Source: Paenibacillus polygoni
GTDB taxonomy: Bacteria > Bacillota > Bacilli > Paenibacillales > Paenibacillaceae
DNA: 64,000 nucleotides
Reading direction: 5' to 3'
Assembly: GCF_030263935.1 (NCBI RefSeq)
Contig: NZ_CP127162.1
Location: 2,303,501 to 2,367,500, forward strand
The position numbers and the translations under genes are program-made. The number at the start of each line of letters is the position of its first letter. Position 1 is the first letter of the stretch. The notes beneath the pieces were generated by a model that was not told the origin of the DNA, did no database searches, and saw only the letters and a program-made list of their open reading frames with translations. Below, in pieces: positions 25,787 through 34,384 of the stretch.

Positions 25787-26287
25787 ATGCTTACAATTAG
25801 ATTTGTCTCAAATGATGATATCCCACATATTCAATCGATCGCACGTGAAACATGGATTTTTACTTATGGAGACATTTACCCAATGGAATATATTGATCAT
25901 TTTCTAAGTAAAGCTTATTCTTATGAGAATTTAAGCCTGTCGGTAGAGAGAGATCTTCACAATGCGAAACGGAGCTTCTTAATAGCGGAATTTAATAATG
26001 AAGTCGTTGGATATGCTCAAACAAGACAAGTGAATGAAGAAGATTATGAACTACTAAGAATCTATGTACGGCCTGGATATCATAAACAAGGAATAGGAAA
26101 TGGATTCATTGAAGAATTTGTTCATGTTTTAAAACCGATAAAAAAACTATTTGCTTGGGTTGCGAAAGACAACCATATAGGAAGAGCATTTTATGAGAAA
26201 AAAGGATTTAAAGAGGTCGAAGAAAAGGTGGAAACAATAGATGGAAACAGTAAAATACAAACCAAATATGAATTGGAGATTAAATGA
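25787..26287 (+). CDS. GNAT acetyltransferase, PaiA-like
   Basis: A 166-residue acetyltransferase. The N-terminus (RFVSNDDIPHIQSIARETWI, then YPMEYIDHFLS) and loop (RIYVRPGYHKQGIGNGFIEE) match the PaiA/spermidine-acetyltransferase-like branch, and motif B is NHIGRAFYEKKGF. The polyamine substrate is only a suggestion from family likeness. It is followed after 21 bases by an APH-like gene, so the two are likely one transcript. Confidence 0.87.
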   Translation: MLTIRFVSNDDIPHIQSIARETWIFTYGDIYPMEYIDHFLSKAYSYENLSLSVERDLHNAKRSFLIAEFNNEVVGYAQTRQVNEEDYELLRIYVRPGYHKQGIGNGFIEEFVHVLKPIKKLFAWVAKDNHIGRAFYEKKGFKEVEEKVETIDGNSKIQTKYELEIK

Positions 26288-26308
26288 TTATTAAGGAGGC
26301 TGTTCCTG

Positions 26309-27244
26309 ATGGTTGAAAGATCTGTATTAAATCAGATTCTCGATTTATTAGGTTACACTTCATCAACGATTCGTTTGATTGGCGGATATTTTGACAACGT
26401 ATATGAAATTGCTGCTGAATTTCCCTTGGTTATTAAGATCTTTAATAGGGAGATGAATAGCGAAGAAGATATTTTATCAGAGATTGAATGGACTCAGTTT
26501 TTAAGTAACCATGGTCTTAGTGTAATTGAACCTATATTAGTAAAAGGGCTTTACATAAACAATTTGTCCGAAAGTATGTTTTTCGTTGCTTATAAGAGAG
26601 CAAGGGGAAACCATATTGATATAAATAATAAAGAAGTATGGAATAGTAGATTATTTAACCTGTGGGGACAGGGAATGGGGACTATGCATTCTCTATCGAA
26701 GCTTTATAAAGGAAAGAGACCTGAATGGCACAAGCAAGAAATTTACCAAGTGAATTTGAAGGATCTAGATCCTAAGATTAATGATCTATGGAACAACTAT
26801 CTTGCTGAATTAAAAACGATGAATACTTCTAAGGATATCTATGGAATCATACATGGCGATCTTCACCAACAAAATTTGCTATATGATAATGAGGAGGTAA
26901 CATTTATTGATTTTGGAGATAGTGAATATGGTTGGTTTGCATATGACATAGCAATCTCCATATATCATGCTTCACAATCTATTGAAGAAAAAGAGAATAG
27001 ATGTAAGTTTGCAACTTCATTTTGTCAATCATTCATTGATGGATATGCAAAGGTAAACTCTACGAGTGAAATAATCAATAAAATAGATTTTTTTATTAAT
27101 TTTAGACATCTCTACTCTTATGTCTATCACAATCATTATTTAGATAAAACGAATATAAACATGAAACAATTAGATTATCTAGATAAAATGAAAAAGTCGT
27201 TAATTAATCAGACTTCATATTTTGAAAAATCGTTACTATTGTAG
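26309..27244 (+). CDS. phosphotransferase of the APH/choline-kinase family
   Basis: A 311-residue kinase-fold protein. GIIHGDLHQQNLLYD (about residues 178-192) is the catalytic Brenner motif, and VTFIDFGDSEYGWFAYDIAI is the Mg-binding motif and following helix. VIKIF near the N-terminus carries the ATP-contact Lys. It is longer and better conserved than the copy at 33 kb. Members phosphorylate antibiotics, homoserine, choline or related alcohols; the substrate is unknown. Start ATG behind AAGGAGG. Confidence 0.87.
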   Translation: MVERSVLNQILDLLGYTSSTIRLIGGYFDNVYEIAAEFPLVIKIFNREMNSEEDILSEIEWTQFLSNHGLSVIEPILVKGLYINNLSESMFFVAYKRARGNHIDINNKEVWNSRLFNLWGQGMGTMHSLSKLYKGKRPEWHKQEIYQVNLKDLDPKINDLWNNYLAELKTMNTSKDIYGIIHGDLHQQNLLYDNEEVTFIDFGDSEYGWFAYDIAISIYHASQSIEEKENRCKFATSFCQSFIDGYAKVNSTSEIINKIDFFINFRHLYSYVYHNHYLDKTNINMKQLDYLDKMKKSLINQTSYFEKSLLL

Positions 27245-27274
27245 GCAGAAACACGTGATTTAGCAGCCATTGAA

Positions 27275-27300
27275 TTCGGATAACATTATATACTTTTAAT
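27275..27300 (+). repeat. attC-like half-site (left half)
   Basis: ATTCGGATAACATTATATAC matches the left end CCGATAACATTATATTCAC closely. The right half is not clear, although AAAGCGTTATTTC 60 bases later may be its remnant. Confidence 0.5.
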
Positions 27301-27442
27301 TTGAGACAACCTTCAGCGGATTAATTTATGTATCCAAAGCGTTATTTCTATACTAATAGGGATTGCGATAAAAGAAAGATTCGGTTCACATGACGAGGGA
27401 GTACTGTTTACAGATCATATATTTAGGAAATATCATAATTAG

Positions 27443-27481
27443 TGCTTATGTCTCTTTCCCCGAGATATAGGCATTTTTTTA
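27443..27481 (+). terminator. rho-independent terminator
   Basis: TGCTTATGTCTC and GAGATATAGGCA pair over twelve positions with G-U pairs around TTTCCCC, followed by seven T residues. Confidence 0.7.
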
Positions 27482-27637
27482 TGCAATGTCACTTTTATAA
27501 CACAAACTAACACAGCAATTACGGAAAGTGTTTTTGTAAAAGATTATGCTACTCCTGCTGTTTCTGTCTGGGAGGATTAATAAAAAAGTGAAAGATACAT
27601 ACATTTTATATCTTGTAAAAAAATAAGCTTTAATGAA

Positions 27638-27672
27638 AGACTCTTCAAATTTTGAAGGGTCTATTTTATTTA
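27638..27672 (+). terminator. rho-independent terminator
   Basis: AGACTCTTCAAA and TTTGAAGGGTCT pair with almost no loop, followed by ATTTTATTT. Confidence 0.7.
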
Positions 27673-27805
27673 TCAATATTTCTTTGATGTGAAGTTATAA
27701 AATAACTACTTATTACAAACAGGTATGTAAATATTTAACTTACTTTTTTAAATTAAATATATAATAATCAGAATGTAACCAGTTAATAATGTATGGGGGA
27801 TTTTT

Positions 27806-29146
27806 ATGAGGAACATTGTATCAATTTTTAGGAAGAGTAATTTTTGTGTGTTCATTGTGTGTGCTGTCTTTCTATTTATTATCAGCGGTTGTGGATCTAC
27901 AACACCACCAGAAGATAATAGCGAATCTATCTCACAGACAACAGATACACCAACAAGTATTGACGAGAATAATGAGCAAGTTAAAGATGATGATAAGAAA
28001 AAAGAAGAGACAGTCAACGATAAGGAACAGAGTTCTTCTTCAACAACATTAACAGAGGAAGATACTACAACAAAGAAGGAAACAACAAAAACGGAGACAA
28101 CTACGCCTACACAAGCCGTTAAACCTACTTCAACCACTCCGAGTGGTAAGCTAACGGTTCACTATATAGATGTTGGACAAGGAGCATCGCAACTTATTCA
28201 AACACCTAGCGGCAAAACAATGCTTATCGATGGAGGCAATAACGATGATGAACAGCGTATGGTTAGCTACTTAAATAAACAGGGAGTAAAAAAAGTAGAT
28301 GTTCTTATAGGAACACACCCAGATGCCGATCATATTGGGGGATTAGACGCAGTAGTGGATTCCTTTGATATTGGAAAAATTTATATGCCAAAGGTATCTT
28401 CTAACACGAAAACATATGAATCTTTACTGACTTCGATCAAAAATAAGAGTCTTAAAGTTACAACGGCTAAAGCAGGAATAAACATCGATTTGGATAATGA
28501 GATTGATATCAAAATGATTGCTCCTGTTAAGACGTATGATGATAAAAATGAAATGAGCGCTGTTGTTAAACTTACTTATGGAAACAACTCCTTTTTATTC
28601 ACAGGAGACGCTGAGTCAGGCAGCGAAAGTGATATGATAAATAGCGGTGTAAACCTAAAATCAGATGTCTTGCTTGTTGGTCACCACGGTTCGAACTCAT
28701 CGACTAGTCAAACGTTTCTAAATGCTGTTGATCCTACGTATGCTGTCATTCAAGTGGGTAATAATAGTTATGGTCATCCTACAGATAATATCTTAAACAG
28801 ACTTAATAGTAAAAATATAAAAATATATCGTAATGATCTGCAAGGAACCATTATTTTTACGTCTGATGGGACGAACATTAAACCATCGGTAAGCGCGTGG
28901 AAATATACAGCAACAACTAATAAAGAAGAAACCCCTAGTGAAAGTACAAGTACTACAGTAACTAAAAAGGAACCTGCAGTATCATCAGACACGAAAACAG
29001 AAACAAAAACAGAATCGACTACAAGTGTTTACTATAAAAATTGTGACGCAGTAAGAGCGGCTGGAAAAGATCCGTTATACAAAGGTGACCCAGGATACAG
29101 TACAAAGCTTGATAGGGATAAAGATGGTATAGCTTGTGAAAGATAG
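27806..29146 (+). CDS. MBL-fold lipoprotein with C-terminal Excalibur domain (ComEC-like hydrolase domain)
   Basis: A 446-residue secreted lipoprotein: a lipobox ISGCG near residue 30, then a Thr/Ser/Glu/Lys-rich linker (about 35-110). Next comes a metallo-beta-lactamase domain of the ComEC/Rec2 type (IDVGQGASQLIQTPSGK, IGTHPDADHIGG, LFTGDAES, VGHHGSNSSTS), a second linker, and an Excalibur calcium-binding domain (YYKNCDAVRAAGKDP to DRDKDGIACE). The MBL domain is probably a nuclease or phosphodiesterase anchored outside the membrane. A DUF3006 gene follows after 15 bases, a recurring partner. Confidence 0.9.
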   Translation: MRNIVSIFRKSNFCVFIVCAVFLFIISGCGSTTPPEDNSESISQTTDTPTSIDENNEQVKDDDKKKEETVNDKEQSSSSTTLTEEDTTTKKETTKTETTTPTQAVKPTSTTPSGKLTVHYIDVGQGASQLIQTPSGKTMLIDGGNNDDEQRMVSYLNKQGVKKVDVLIGTHPDADHIGGLDAVVDSFDIGKIYMPKVSSNTKTYESLLTSIKNKSLKVTTAKAGINIDLDNEIDIKMIAPVKTYDDKNEMSAVVKLTYGNNSFLFTGDAESGSESDMINSGVNLKSDVLLVGHHGSNSSTSQTFLNAVDPTYAVIQVGNNSYGHPTDNILNRLNSKNIKIYRNDLQGTIIFTSDGTNIKPSVSAWKYTATTNKEETPSESTSTTVTKKEPAVSSDTKTETKTESTTSVYYKNCDAVRAAGKDPLYKGDPGYSTKLDRDKDGIACER

Positions 29147-29161
29147 ATAGGAGGTCTTTAC

Positions 29162-29374
29162 ATGAAAGGTATCGTTGATCGGTTTGAAGGTGATTACGCG
29201 GTAATTGAGATAGATGGACAGACACATGATGTTTCTAAGTCAATTATTGATGCTTCTGTAAAAGTGGGGGATGTAGTTACTTTGGTAGAAGGAGTATGGA
29301 AACCTAATCCTACGGAAACAAAGCAACGAGAGAAGCAAATTAAGATGCTTATGGACGATGTTTGGGAAGATTAA
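29162..29374 (+). CDS. DUF3006 domain protein
   Basis: A 70-residue protein reading MKGIVDRFEGDYAVIEIDG, then a small beta-barrel region (VGDVVTLVEGVW) and a charged helix. This is the DUF3006 pattern, small proteins often encoded right after secreted ComEC-like MBL hydrolases. Function is unknown. GGAGG precedes the ATG, and the spacing of 15 bases to the lipoprotein gene implies one operon, closed by a terminator. Confidence 0.83.
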   Translation: MKGIVDRFEGDYAVIEIDGQTHDVSKSIIDASVKVGDVVTLVEGVWKPNPTETKQREKQIKMLMDDVWED

Positions 29375-29398
29375 ACAAATATTTATAATTACAAATAC

Positions 29399-29430
29399 TA
29401 ACCCGATTTCATTTAGAAGTCGGGTTATTT
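29399..29430 (+). terminator. rho-independent terminator
   Basis: TAACCCGATTT and AAGTCGGGTTA pair and are followed by TTTGCTTT. It closes the MBL-DUF3006 operon. Confidence 0.78.
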
Positions 29431-29496
29431 GCTTTCAATGTTATCGGTAAAGAAACTATGTACTATATGAATTTTGAAGATAAAGAAAACCAAATA

Positions 29497-29524
29497 TTGT
29501 TAAAACGTCAAACTGTAGTAAAAT
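29497..29524 (+). promoter_or_regulatory. sigma-A promoter, copy 2 of a duplicated element
   Basis: TTGTTA, 16 bases, TAAAAT, inside the same 45-base block as at 25.6 kb. It lies about 160 bases upstream of the serine hydrolase start. Confidence 0.55.
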
Positions 29525-29547
29525 ATTTATAGGTGCCTTTAGACATA

Positions 29548-29615
29548 ATTCTCCAGTTTACAACTCGAGTCCATTATCTATGCGAACTGATTAGAAAGAG
29601 GACACGCTGGAGAAT
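29548..29615 (+). other. hairpin in the 5' leader of the serine hydrolase
   Basis: ATTCTCCAG and CTGGAGAAT form a perfect nine-base stem around about 50 bases within the leader transcribed from the promoter at 29.5 kb. It could be regulatory. It does not carry T-box or other riboswitch signatures that I recognise. Confidence 0.4.
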
Positions 29616-29686
29616 CTTCCCGATTCAGAGTTATGCTTCAGTGTTGTCCAATGTAGAAATATAATAATAAATGGAGGTCGAAAATC

Positions 29687-30592
29687 ATGGCAGCACTAAC
29701 GGATAAGTTTTCACCTTTAATTTCATATACAGAAAAAGCAAAAGTAAGGTTTGGGGCTTCCGCAGCATCTGTTGTGATCATCCAGGACAACAAAATTATA
29801 ACGGAGTGGTATACTGGAGAACATCATTTTAAAAATGGAGCTCTCGTAGTAACAACGGATTCTATGTTTAACTTGTATTCCCTAAGGAAAACGTACGTTG
29901 GACTTGCGACAGCAATTGCTGTTGTAGAAAGTAGAGTATCTATTGACAGTAAAGTTTCTGACGTTCTAATAAACTTAACTGAATACGAGTTGGGGAACAT
30001 CACAATAAGAGATTTAGCAACAAAATCAGGTGCCAAATATTTTGGATCGCATCGTGTTGAACGTGAGAAAGTAGCGTGTGATTTAATCAAAGAACTAACA
30101 GGATCTAATATTGCAGAACTAATTACAGAACGAATATGCAGACCAGCCGAGTTAACTAATACCGAGTGGGTTTCGATTCCTAAAGAAAAATTAGTTTGTG
30201 ATTTTCAAGCTGCAGACGGCTATGCATCCGTTAGAATTGAGTCAAATGAAGGTCATGAAAGAAATCTGTATTCAAGTGCGAGAGACCTGGCAAGGTGGGG
30301 GGATTTGCACCTAAATAAAGGCTTTATAAATTCCAGTCAATTAGTACCTGCCACCGTATTTACACTCATTGAACAGTTGCGAATGGATACTGGAGACATG
30401 AAGCGGATTTTTGGATGGTACTATCAAGATCAGTGCTATTATGCATCAGGTGCAGCAGGTTGTCACTGTGTAATTGTGCCAGAGTTCAATGCGGTAGCAG
30501 TTCGGATGTTAAATAAATATACAGAAAACTACACACAAGATCAGAATTCGTTTAATGAAATCTTTTATAATTGCCTTCAAAGCATAAACTAG
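29687..30592 (+). CDS. serine hydrolase (class C beta-lactamase/transpeptidase-like)
   Basis: A 301-residue penicillin-binding-fold hydrolase. The nucleophile motif SxxK is SLRK in FNLYSLRKTYVGLAT (about residues 66-69), the YxN-type motif is LYSSARDLARWGDL, and ASGAAGCHCVIVP takes the place of the HxG/KTG strand. No signal peptide is present, so it is cytoplasmic and more likely an esterase or amidase than a resistance beta-lactamase. GGAGG lies nine bases before the ATG. Confidence 0.83.
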   Translation: MAALTDKFSPLISYTEKAKVRFGASAASVVIIQDNKIITEWYTGEHHFKNGALVVTTDSMFNLYSLRKTYVGLATAIAVVESRVSIDSKVSDVLINLTEYELGNITIRDLATKSGAKYFGSHRVEREKVACDLIKELTGSNIAELITERICRPAELTNTEWVSIPKEKLVCDFQAADGYASVRIESNEGHERNLYSSARDLARWGDLHLNKGFINSSQLVPATVFTLIEQLRMDTGDMKRIFGWYYQDQCYYASGAAGCHCVIVPEFNAVAVRMLNKYTENYTQDQNSFNEIFYNCLQSIN

Positions 30593-30808
30593 TTTATTTA
30601 GTTAGAAACAATCTAAGTTAATCTAAGGGAGGAATATTGGAATTTTGTGAGGACGATAAATAAAAGTCTACTATATTTATATATTACCTTTTCATAGAAT
30701 CTTGGTCATAGTAACATATGTATACTGATTCATATAACAATGAATAAACGGTATTAAATATGCTTTATTGAAACCCCTTTCAAACCCTAGAGAAAGATGT
30801 GAAAGAAA

Positions 30809-31411
30809 ATGAGCAGGAGAAACTTCGTCTCTAGCAGAGCTTTGGTCATTGTGCTTCATGAGATTTATGGAGTTAACGATCATATCCATTTTTTTAGTGA
30901 GATATTAATAAATGAAGGTTTTGATGTACTTATTCCAAACCTTATTCATAGGGATTCATTTTCTTATGATCTTGAGGATCTCGCTTATCAATATTTTATG
31001 AACGAGATTGGATTCGAGAAATCAGTAAGAGAAGTAGAGGAAATAATAAAAATAAATAAAGCGGAGTATGATCAGGTATTTATCATTGGATTTAGTATTG
31101 GTGCAACAATCGCTTGGATGTGCAGTGAATATGATATTAACGGAGTAATCGGGTACTATGGATCGAGAATTCGTGATTATAAAGAGATAGAGCCTAGATG
31201 TCCTGCGTTATTGTTTCTTTCCTCTAGAGAGAGATCATTTAATGTAATGGATTTAGAAATGGATCTGAAGAAAAAGAAGAATACGCTAATAAAGATTATT
31301 GAAGCTGAGCATGGTTTTATGAATCCATTCTACAAAACTTATGATTCCAATGAATGTAAGAATTGTGTTGAAATTAGTTTGGAATTTCTTAAGGCGAATG
31401 CAATTAGATAA
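30809..31411 (+). CDS. dienelactone-hydrolase-like alpha/beta hydrolase
   Basis: A 200-residue alpha/beta hydrolase. VIVLHEIYGVNDHIHFFSEI is the typical first strand and helix of the DLH family. The nucleophile elbow is IIGFSIGATIAW (Ser about residue 99), and the late His is in EAEHGFMNPF. The acid residue would lie in the YYGSRIRD to CPALLFLS region. The natural substrate is unknown. GTGAAAGAAA precedes the ATG, which is a weak site. Confidence 0.82.
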   Translation: MSRRNFVSSRALVIVLHEIYGVNDHIHFFSEILINEGFDVLIPNLIHRDSFSYDLEDLAYQYFMNEIGFEKSVREVEEIIKINKAEYDQVFIIGFSIGATIAWMCSEYDINGVIGYYGSRIRDYKEIEPRCPALLFLSSRERSFNVMDLEMDLKKKKNTLIKIIEAEHGFMNPFYKTYDSNECKNCVEISLEFLKANAIR

Positions 31412-31514
31412 AGGGAACCGGTTAAGAAAGTAAGTCTAATAAGAGAATACATATAACGAAATTGTATTGGAGACTACAAATGAAAATTTTCCTAAAGATG
31501 GAGTGATGCTGTAT

Positions 31515-31934
31515 ATGGAATGTTTGGGATGTAGGATCGCTAATAACATTGAACCTAATTTGAATATTGTTTATGAAAACCAACTTATTACTTGTGTGCT
31601 TGATATTGCGACCTTCAATGAAGGACATACCTTAATTCTCCCTAAAAAGCATTGCTTGGATATCGAAGATATGGAGCCAGAGACCGCTTATGCTATCATG
31701 GATGCTTCGAAAAAACTTTCAATTGTGTTGAAAAGCTTGTTTAAACCTGACGGTATAAGAATCTCTCAGGATGGAGGGAAATTTAACGATCTTACCCATT
31801 ACCATATGCATCTCATTCCAAGATATGAAGGCGATGGATTTACCTGGGGCGAACCATTACACCCGCATGGAGCTGAAACACGATTAAGCTTAACCAAAGA
31901 AAAGATACTGAAGACATTAAGTGAGGAAGGATAA
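31515..31934 (+). CDS. HIT family hydrolase (array paralogue 2)
   Basis: A 139-residue HIT protein. HYHMHLIPRYEGDGF is the catalytic motif, MECLGCRIANN the Cys-rich start, and TFNEGHTLILPKKHC the nucleotide-binding strand. It shares its whole layout with the gene at 20.9 kb. I chose the ATG that aligns with that paralogue; ATG nine bases earlier and TTG 48 bases earlier are in frame, and the only ribosome binding site (GGAG) fits this one at eleven bases. Confidence 0.83.
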   Translation: MECLGCRIANNIEPNLNIVYENQLITCVLDIATFNEGHTLILPKKHCLDIEDMEPETAYAIMDASKKLSIVLKSLFKPDGIRISQDGGKFNDLTHYHMHLIPRYEGDGFTWGEPLHPHGAETRLSLTKEKILKTLSEEG

Positions 31935-32002
31935 AAATTCTATTCCTTTAAAAGACAATCAATGTAGAAGTAAAGGAAAGTAGACAGAAGGAAGGTATCA
32001 TC

Positions 32003-32884
32003 ATTATTAACTTAGGTGAATTTGAAAAAGGGCTAAAGAAAAATAAAATTGAAAGTTGTATTGTCTACAAAGATAACTCCATATTATTTGAATATTATAG
32101 AAATCGAAAAATGAAAGATAAACAACACAAAGTAAATTCAATTACAAAGAGTGTTATGTCCGCATTGTTTGGAATTGCAATTCAGCAGGGTTATATCGAG
32201 AATGAAAACGTCCCAATATCGAATTACTTCCCTAACATTGATGATATAAAAAAAAGAATTACAATTAAACATCTGTTAACGATGTCCTCGGGGCTCAGGT
32301 GGCCTGGAAATGAAGCTATGATTCCAACAAAGAATTGGGTGAAGTTCATTCTTGAACAACCTGTTGAAACAGAGCCTGGAACGCAAATGAAATATAGCTG
32401 CGGAAATTCTCATCTACTTAGCGCAATATTACAGAAGGCAACCCAAATGAACACCGTGGTTTTTGCAAATAGAAACTTGTTTTTACCTTTAGGTATTCAT
32501 GACTTTAATTGGTATGAAGATGCTCAAGGGATTGCAAAAGGCGGCTTTGGTTTGACGATGAAAATTGAAGATATGTTGAAATTCGGGGTCTTGTATATGC
32601 AAAATGGAAAATGGAATTCGGAACAATTGATTCCTGCTGAATGGATAGAAAAATCAATAACGCATAATCCTATTGCAGAATCATTGTACGGATATCATTG
32701 GTGGACAATGAACAGTAAGGAAGTCGATGGTGAAGAAGACAAAACGTTCTATGCTATGGGTATGGGAGGGCAATATATATTTGTTAATCAAAAAAGACGA
32801 TTAGTTACCATATTTATAAGTAACTTATCTGATCATATCTCAAGCCCATTACAGTATTTTGAAAATTATATTTTGAATAAATAA
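32003..32884 (+). CDS. serine hydrolase, start codon non-canonical or lost
   Basis: A beta-lactamase-fold hydrolase. The SxxK motif is SITKSVMSALFG, HLLTMSSGLRWPG and YSCGNSHLLSAIL follow as the YxN region, and GYHWWTMN and AMGMGGQYIFV as the late strands. Homologous sequence extends upstream (NLGEFEKGLKKNKIESCIVY) past the first available ATG at 32111. The upstream stretch has a good AAGGAAGG site but only ATC or ATT codons at the right spacing. Either ATT is the start or the start codon has mutated. The shorter ATG start would cut the first strands just before SxxK. Confidence 0.72.
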   Translation: MINLGEFEKGLKKNKIESCIVYKDNSILFEYYRNRKMKDKQHKVNSITKSVMSALFGIAIQQGYIENENVPISNYFPNIDDIKKRITIKHLLTMSSGLRWPGNEAMIPTKNWVKFILEQPVETEPGTQMKYSCGNSHLLSAILQKATQMNTVVFANRNLFLPLGIHDFNWYEDAQGIAKGGFGLTMKIEDMLKFGVLYMQNGKWNSEQLIPAEWIEKSITHNPIAESLYGYHWWTMNSKEVDGEEDKTFYAMGMGGQYIFVNQKRRLVTIFISNLSDHISSPLQYFENYILNK

Positions 32885-32978
32885 GAGATTGATAAGTAAG
32901 TCAAAGAAGGCTTGCCAATTATATAACTCTAGAATGGATAGTTTTAGTTTATAACTTTTTAATTAAGGAGTTGTTGTA

Positions 32979-33877
32979 TTGTCACATATAGATAAACTAG
33001 TTACTCAAGTTCTATTGGTCGTTAAAACTTTTGGATTAGAAGAAATTACACCTGTTATTCTAAGTAATGGAGGCAATCTGATTATTCATTTGGCTCCCTA
33101 TCCCATTGTTGCCCGATTAGCCAATGTTATTTCACAGGAAGAAGCAAATATCGTATACAAGAGACTTAATCGTGAATTAAAAGTAGCACATCACCTTCAA
33201 ATCAAGAACGTTCTCGTGATGTTACCTACTGAACTTATTGATGCAGGACCCCACAATGTTAATGAGACATGGATGACGCTTTGGAACTATGTACCTCCTA
33301 TCGAGTTACAACGACCATCACCAAGTGAAAGCGTTGAACTCGTAAATAACCTTTCCATAGCAATGAAGGACTTTCTTGAAGAACTTCCTGTGCTTGGTGT
33401 TTGGGAACGGACTCGTCGATCGGCTGAGAGATTGATGAAGAACTCTGACCCACGTATACAATCCTTACTTGAAATGTTTCATGAAGTAGATAAAAAGATG
33501 GTATTAGAAACAAGTGTTTTAATACCATCCCATGGAGATGCCCACGTTGGAAATTTACTTCCAAGTGCGGAAGGCTGGATCTGGACGGACTTTGAGAGGA
33601 TGTATCATTGATGCCCGCTTACTGGGACCTAGCATCATTTGTAGGTAATCTCGCCTTGTTTAATGGATTTCAAGATCCGACTTTTAGTTACATGTTGAGT
33701 AATAAAAAGGTTATTACGGATCCGAAAGCGTTTACTTTCGCCCTGACCGCCCGCATATTGATGTCTACACTCGGCAATCTAGATTACGCTTTAGAAGGTT
33801 ATGGTAATTTGGAATTTGCTACTCAACAACTAGAACTCGCGGGTGATTTCATTAGTCAATTAGACCAAATTACTTGA
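32979..33877 (+). pseudogene. APH-like phosphotransferase with a two-base frameshift
   Basis: The TTG start has AAGGAG eight bases upstream. The first frame carries the kinase core and SHGDAHVGNLLPS (HxDxxxxN) and reaches GWIWTDFE, where WTDFEDV is expected. There GAGAGGAT shows an extra AG: removing two bases gives EDVSLMPAYWDLASFVGN and continues to the end. The 899-base span minus two equals 299 codons exactly. The break removes the C-terminal 90 residues, so the product is probably inactive. Confidence 0.83.
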
Positions 33878-34384
33878 AATTTATGATAAATGAAACGATT
33901 GAAAATTTGCTCCATTAATTAAATCTCCAACAAGGTTTACTTTAATCCCAATTTCGTAAAACCACTGATCGCTCTTTTAATTTTTTGTAATCATAATAAT
34001 TGCCATCGACCATATTGTTAAACTGAAACTAAGAGAAATAAATATTCTCCTTGCTTGAGGCTGTTTTCCATCAAGTAAAAAGTAAAAAGAAATGTAAAGA
34101 AAAATAGGCAAAAGACATAATGCAAAAACGACTGCTGCGTTTACCAAAAAAATCATCCTTATCTAATTAGAATAAAGAGGTAATAGTACAGGAATTCCCT
34201 TTAAGAGTCCATGATAAATATGGAAAGGTAATTATAAAAAATAGATTACATAAGGAAACGAACCAGATGGAGATGGAGACGCTGCAACATTGGCGCTGAT
34301 TAATTAATTAGTAATTATGTATATGGAGAAGTGCAGGAAATTGATAGTGCTAGTAAAAAGTAAGAGAAGGTGGTGATTCTCCAT
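33878..34384 (+). other. 507-base stretch without a + strand gene
   Basis: It contains one small - strand membrane gene (33977-34156). The part from 34160 to 34370 shows no repeat end, terminator or frame I can support; the segment just before the lipoprotein gene contains AAGGTGGTG as its ribosome binding site. Confidence 0.45.
33977..34156 (-). CDS. small two-helix membrane protein, 59 residues
   Basis: On the - strand an ATG opens a 60-codon frame with two hydrophobic helices (VNAAVVFALCLLPIFLYISF and FISLSFSLTIWSMAIIMI) joined by a polar loop DGKQPQARR. No family is recognised. The ribosome binding site is poor (AAGG directly before the ATG), so the start may be the TTG three codons in. 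It has the same size and orientation as the gene at 25.2 kb but no clear similarity. Confidence 0.5.
   Translation of the reverse strand: MIFLVNAAVVFALCLLPIFLYISFYFLLDGKQPQARRIFISLSFSLTIWSMAIIMITKN

Larger units (their letters stand above)
27245..27805 (+). other. 561-base intergenic stretch
   Basis: It contains a left repeat end (27275-27300), two terminator hairpins (27443-27481, 27638-27672) and a short frame between them, VFVKDYATPAVSVWED, with no start, which looks like the end of a lost gene. The last 130 bases are AT-rich and include TATAAT at 27760, a likely promoter for the lipoprotein gene. Confidence 0.45.

Noticed and set aside
27748..28137. Minus-strand frame rich in Val and Ser
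   Set aside because: It is the reverse of the Thr/Ser/Glu linker codons of the MBL lipoprotein and has no ribosome binding site.
29540..29686. T-box or other riboswitch in the serine hydrolase leader
   Set aside because: A nine-base hairpin is present, but no specifier loop, T-box sequence or terminator/antiterminator pair was found.
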